A DNA stretch of 64,000 bases. Origin: Loxodes magnus. Lineage: Eukaryota > Ciliophora > Karyorelictea > Loxodida > Loxodidae. The notes beneath the pieces are model-generated. The model saw only the letters and a program-made list of their open reading frames with translations. It ran no database searches and was not told the DNA's origin. Position numbers and translations under genes: made by a program. The stretch spans positions 1 to 64,000 of the forward strand of contig CAMPDV010001193.1 in NCBI GenBank assembly GCA_946699065.1, written 5' to 3'. Within the stretch, counting starts at the first letter, position 1, and each line of letters opens with the position of its first letter. Below, one piece after another: positions 60,401 through 64,000 of this stretch.

Positions 60401-60916
60401 AAGTATTTAAAAAGTGAAGAAGTAAAGTAAGAAAAGAATATCTAATGATAAGTTTTCGTAGCAAGCACTAAAATATAAGTTAGAATATCCAAAATGTTAG
60501 TTATAATGTCTCAATTACGAATCTGTATTCGGTTTGTAAAGTTATGCTTGTAGATGAAAGTTAGCCTATTAAAAGTGAAGAAAGTAAAGTAAGAAAAGAA
60601 TATCTAATGATAAGTTTTAAGTAGTATGCTTTGAGAAGTAATAAGTATTTAAAAAGTGAAGAAGTAAAGTAAGAAAAGAAGATAGAATTTCAGTTTTAAG
60701 GAGTATGCTTTGAGAAGTAATAAGTATTTAAAAAGTGAAGAAGTAAAGTAAGAAAAGAAGATAGAATTTCAGTTTTAAGGAGTATGCTTTTAGAGTAATA
60801 AGTATTTGTAAAAGTGATGAAGTAAAGTAAGAAAAGAAGATAGAATTTCAGTTTTAAAAAGTATGCTTTTAGAGTAATAAGTATTTAAAAAGTGAAGAAG
60901 TAAAGTAAGAAAAGAA
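57425..60916 (+). repeat. Super-repeat of 1746 bp, two copies
   Basis: L' spacings run 792, 476, 478 twice: 57425-59170 and 59171-60916. The 478-bp unit is L' (162) plus hybrid (80), 79, 79 and 78. The 476-bp unit replaces the hybrid with a 78-bp S unit. The 792-bp unit is the 476 type plus a 316-bp hybrid-led block without its L'. The arithmetic closes exactly, with no indels. Confidence 0.9.
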
Positions 60917-63551
60917 TATCTAATGATAAGTTTTCGTAGCAAGCACTAAAATATAAGTTAGAATATCCAAAATGTTAGTTATAATGTCTCAATTACGAAT
61001 CTGTATTCGGTTTGTAAAGTTATGCTTGTAGATGAAAGTTAGCCTATTAAAAGTGAAGAAAGTAAAGTAAGAAAAGAAGATAGAATTTCAGTTTTAAGGA
61101 GTATGCTTTGAGAAGTAATAAGTATTTAAAAAGTGAAGAAGTAAAGTAAGAAAAGAATATCTAATGATAAGTTTTCGTAGCAAGCACTAAAATATAAGTT
61201 AGAATATCCAAAATGTTAGTTATAATGTCTCAATTACGAATCTGTATTCGGTTTGTAAAGTTATGCTTGTAGATGAAAGTTAGCCTATTAAAAGTGAAGA
61301 AAGTAAAGTAAGAAAAGAATATCTAATGATAAGTTTTAAGTAGTATGCTTTGAGAAGTAATAAGTATTTAAAAAGTGAAGAAGTAAAGTAAGAAAAGAAG
61401 ATAGAATTTCAGTTTTAAGGAGTATGCTTTGAGAAGTAATAAGTATTTAAAAAGTGAAGAAGTAAAGTAAGAAAAGAAGATAGAATTTCAGTTTTAAGGA
61501 GTATGCTTTTAGAGTAATAAGTATTTGTAAAAGTGATGAAGTAAAGTAAGAAAAGAAGATAGAATTTCAGTTTTAAAAAGTATGCTTTTAGAGTAATAAG
61601 TATTTAAAAAGTGAAGAAGTAAAGTAAGAAAAGAATATCTAATGATAAGTTTTCGTAGCAAGCACTAAAATATAAGTTAGAATATCCAAAATGTTAGTTA
61701 TAATGTCTCAATTACGAATCTGTATTCGGTTTGTAAAGTTATGCTTGTAGATGAAAGTTAGCCTATTAAAAGTGAAGAAAGTAAAGTAAGAAAAGAATAT
61801 CTAATGATAAGTTTTAAGTAGTATGCTTTGAGAAGTAATAAGTATTTAAAAAGTGAAGAAGTAAAGTAAGAAAAGAAGATAGAATTTCAGTTTTAAGGAG
61901 TATGCTTTGAGAAGTAATAAGTATTTAAAAAGTGAAGAAGTAAAGTAAGAAAAGAAGATAGAATTTCAGTTTTAAGGAGTATGCTTTTAGAGTAATAAGT
62001 ATTTGTAAAAGTGATGAAGTAAAGTAAGAAAAGAAGATAGAATTTCAGTTTTAAAAAGTATGCTTTTAGAGTAATAAGTATTTAAAAAGTGAAGAAGTAA
62101 AGTAAGAAAAGAATATCTAATGATAAGTTTTCGTAGCAAGCACTAAAATATAAGTTAGAATATCCAAAATGTTAGTTATAATGTCTCAATTACGAATCTG
62201 TATTCGGTTTGTAAAGTTATGCTTGTAGATGAAAGTTAGCCTATTAAAAGTGAAGAAAGTAAAGTAAGAAAAGAAGATAGAATTTCAGTTTTAAGGAGTA
62301 TGCTTTGAGAAGTAATAAGTATTTAAAAAGTGAAGAAGTAAAGTAAGAAAAGAATATCTAATGATAAGTTTTCGTAGCAAGCACTAAAATATAAGTTAGA
62401 ATATCCAAAATGTTAGTTATAATGTCTCAATTACGAATCTGTATTCGGTTTGTAAAGTTATGCTTGTAGATGAAAGTTAGCCTATTAAAAGTGAAGAAAG
62501 TAAAGTAAGAAAAGAATATCTAATGATAAGTTTTAAGTAGTATGCTTTGAGAAGTAATAAGTATTTAAAAAGTGAAGAAGTAAAGTAAGAAAAGAAGATA
62601 GAATTTCAGTTTTAAGGAGTATGCTTTGAGAAGTAATAAGTATTTAAAAAGTGAAGAAGTAAAGTAAGAAAAGAAGATAGAATTTCAGTTTTAAGGAGTA
62701 TGCTTTTAGAGTAATAAGTATTTGTAAAAGTGATGAAGTAAAGTAAGAAAAGAAGATAGAATTTCAGTTTTAAAAAGTATGCTTTTAGAGTAATAAGTAT
62801 TTAAAAAGTGAAGAAGTAAAGTAAGAAAAGAATATCTAATGATAAGTTTTCGTAGCAAGCACTAAAATATAAGTTAGAATATCCAAAATGTTAGTTATAA
62901 AGTCTCAATTACGAATCTGTATTCGGTTTGTAAAGTTATGCTTGTAGATGAAAGTTAGCCTATTAAAAGTGAAGAAAGTAAAGTAAGAAAAGAAGATAGA
63001 ATTTCAGTTTTAAGGAGTATGCTTTGAGAAGTAATAAGTATTTAAAAAGTGAAGAAGTAAAGTAAGAAAAGAATATCTAATGATAAGTTTTCGTAGCAAG
63101 CACTAAAATATAAGTTAGAATATCCAAAATGTTAGTTATAATGTCTCAATTACGAATCTGTATTCGGTTTGTAAAGTTATGCTTGTAGATGAAAGTTAGC
63201 CTATTAAAAGTGAAGAAAGTAAAGTAAGAAAAGAATATCTAATGATAAGTTTTAAGTAGTATGCTTTGAGAAGTAATAAGTATTTAAAAAGTGAAGAAGT
63301 AAAGTAAGAAAAGAAGATAGAATTTCAGTTTTAAGGAGTATGCTTTGAGAAGTAATAAGTATTTAAAAAGTGAAGAAGTAAAGTAAGAAAAGAAGATAGA
63401 ATTTCAGTTTTAAGGAGTATGCTTTTAGAGTAATAAGTATTTGTAAAAGTGATGAAGTAAAGTAAGAAAAGAAGATAGAATTTCAGTTTTAAAAAGTATG
63501 CTTTTAGAGTAATAAGTATTTAAAAAGTGAAGAAGTAAAGTAAGAAAAGAA
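60439..63551 (+). repeat. 719-bp super-repeat (478 + 241) with single 478-bp units
   Basis: The pair 478 + 241 occurs at 60439-61157, 61636-62354 and 62355-63073; lone 478-bp units lie at 61158-61635 and 63074-63551. The 241-bp unit is L' (162) plus one 79-bp S unit. It has the same length as the main unit of subarray A but is built differently. The first 478-bp unit overlaps the end of the 1746-bp super-repeat. Confidence 0.88.
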
Positions 63552-64000
63552 TATCTAATGATAAGTTTTCGTAGCAAGCACTAAAATATAAGTTAGAATA
63601 TCCAAAATGTTAGTTATAATGTCTCAATTACGAATCTGTATTCGGTTTGTAAAGTTATGCTTGTAGATGAAAGTTAGCCTATTAAAAGTGAAGAAAGTAA
63701 AGTAAGAAAAGAAGATAGAATTTCAGTTTTAAGGAGTATGCTTTTAGAGTAATAAGTATTTAAAAAGTGAAGAAGTAAAGTAAGAAAAGAAGATAGAATT
63801 TCAGTTTTAAGGAGTATGCTTTGAGAAGTAATAAGTATTTAAAAAGTGAAGAAGTAAAGTAAGAAAAGAAGATAGAATTTCAGTTTTAAGGAGTATGCTT
63901 TTAGAGTAATAAGTATTTGTAAAAGTGATGAAGTAAAGTAAGAAAAGAAGATAGAATTTCAGTTTTAAAAAGTATGCTTTTAGAGTAATAAGTATTTAAA
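63552..64000 (+). repeat. Incomplete last block of subarray C
   Basis: An L' unit (63552-63713) is followed by S units of 78, 79 and 79 bp and a partial one, the order of the 476- or 792-bp unit. The window ends inside a core, so the array continues to the right. Confidence 0.9.

Larger units (their letters stand above)
1..64000 (+). repeat. Satellite DNA array filling the whole window
   Basis: Every stretch can be parsed into one repeat grammar: a 57-bp core followed by a 23-bp short linker (S unit, 80 bp) or a 104-bp long linker (L unit, 161 bp). All copies point the same way and no unrelated sequence interrupts them. L linkers recur about 203 times by hand count. The plus strand is purine-rich: a typical S unit (305-384) has 36 A, 21 G, 21 T and only 2 C, so G+C is 29 percent. 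There is no gene, RNA gene or mobile element. Long head-to-tail satellites with higher-order repeats are typical of eukaryotic heterochromatin; the chromosomal position here is inference. I do not recognise the family. Confidence 0.97.
56947..64000 (+). repeat. Subarray C: diverged subfamily
   Basis: From the L linker at 56947 onward the family changes. L' has gttag at positions 41-45, gtctc instead of gtcac, and ends ttgtaaagt. A 58-bp diverged core follows (tatgcttgta, then tagcctatt). Short linkers read gatagaattt and end ttaaggag or ttaaaaag. Cores are 55-56 bp (aaaaagtg in place of gaaaagtg), with tatgctttta and gtgatgaag forms. L' starts are 56947, 57425, 58217, 58693, 59171, 59963, 60439, 60917, 61158, 61636, 62114, 62355, 62833, 63074 and 63552. 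The array runs off the right edge. Confidence 0.93.

Noticed and set aside
1-64000. Coding repeat gene such as a silk, Balbiani-ring-like or surface protein
   Set aside because: S and L units of 80 and 161 bp change frame at each repeat, and stops occur in plus-strand frames within each unit.

Overview
The whole 64 kb window is one uninterrupted, AT-rich tandem satellite array. All repeats lie head-to-tail in one orientation. I found no protein-coding gene, structural RNA, transposon, CRISPR array or unique-sequence island. An array this long, with nested higher-order repeats and variant subfamilies, fits eukaryotic heterochromatin (centromeric, pericentromeric or subtelomeric). I do not recognise the repeat family and cannot name the organism.

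The array is built from a few modules. A 57-bp core (starts tatgctttga, ends agaaaagaa) is followed by either a 23-bp short linker, giving an 80-bp S unit, or a 104-bp long linker, giving a 161-bp L unit. My hand count is about 203 L linkers. In the first 57 kb almost every L-to-L distance is 161 + 80n bp, with n = 1, 2, 3, 5, 7, 8 or 11 (241, 321, 401, 561, 721, 801, 1041 bp). Shorthand: core a has gaagaagtaaag; core b has gaaaaagcaaag; core c is core a with tagacaag; core d has gaagaagcaaag; core f has gagaaataat. Short linkers begin ggtag, ggcag or gatag.

There are three subarrays. (A) 1-16530 is highly homogeneous with exact spacing, dominated by the 241-bp unit, including 27 consecutive copies at 9939-16445, with 321- and 401-bp variants in the first 10 kb. 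It ends at a broken L-to-L junction at 16530/16531. (B) 16531-56946 adds cores d and f, the gatag linker, longer S runs and super-repeats of 1603, 1766 and 2807 bp. Dozens of single-base indels occur in patches, mainly 17.4-34.2 kb and 38.4-49.1 kb. (C) 56947-64000 is a diverged subfamily with its own L linker, a diverged core after it, a hybrid 24-bp linker, and super-repeats of 1746 and 719 bp.

The minus strand shows recurring open frames of about 87 codons. They are very unlikely to be genes: they start only at TTG, the minus-strand consensus has no ATG, and the 241-bp period is not a multiple of three. The interest lies in the repeat grammar, the shared variants that record past duplications and exchanges, the L-linker sequence elements, and the strong purine asymmetry of the plus strand.
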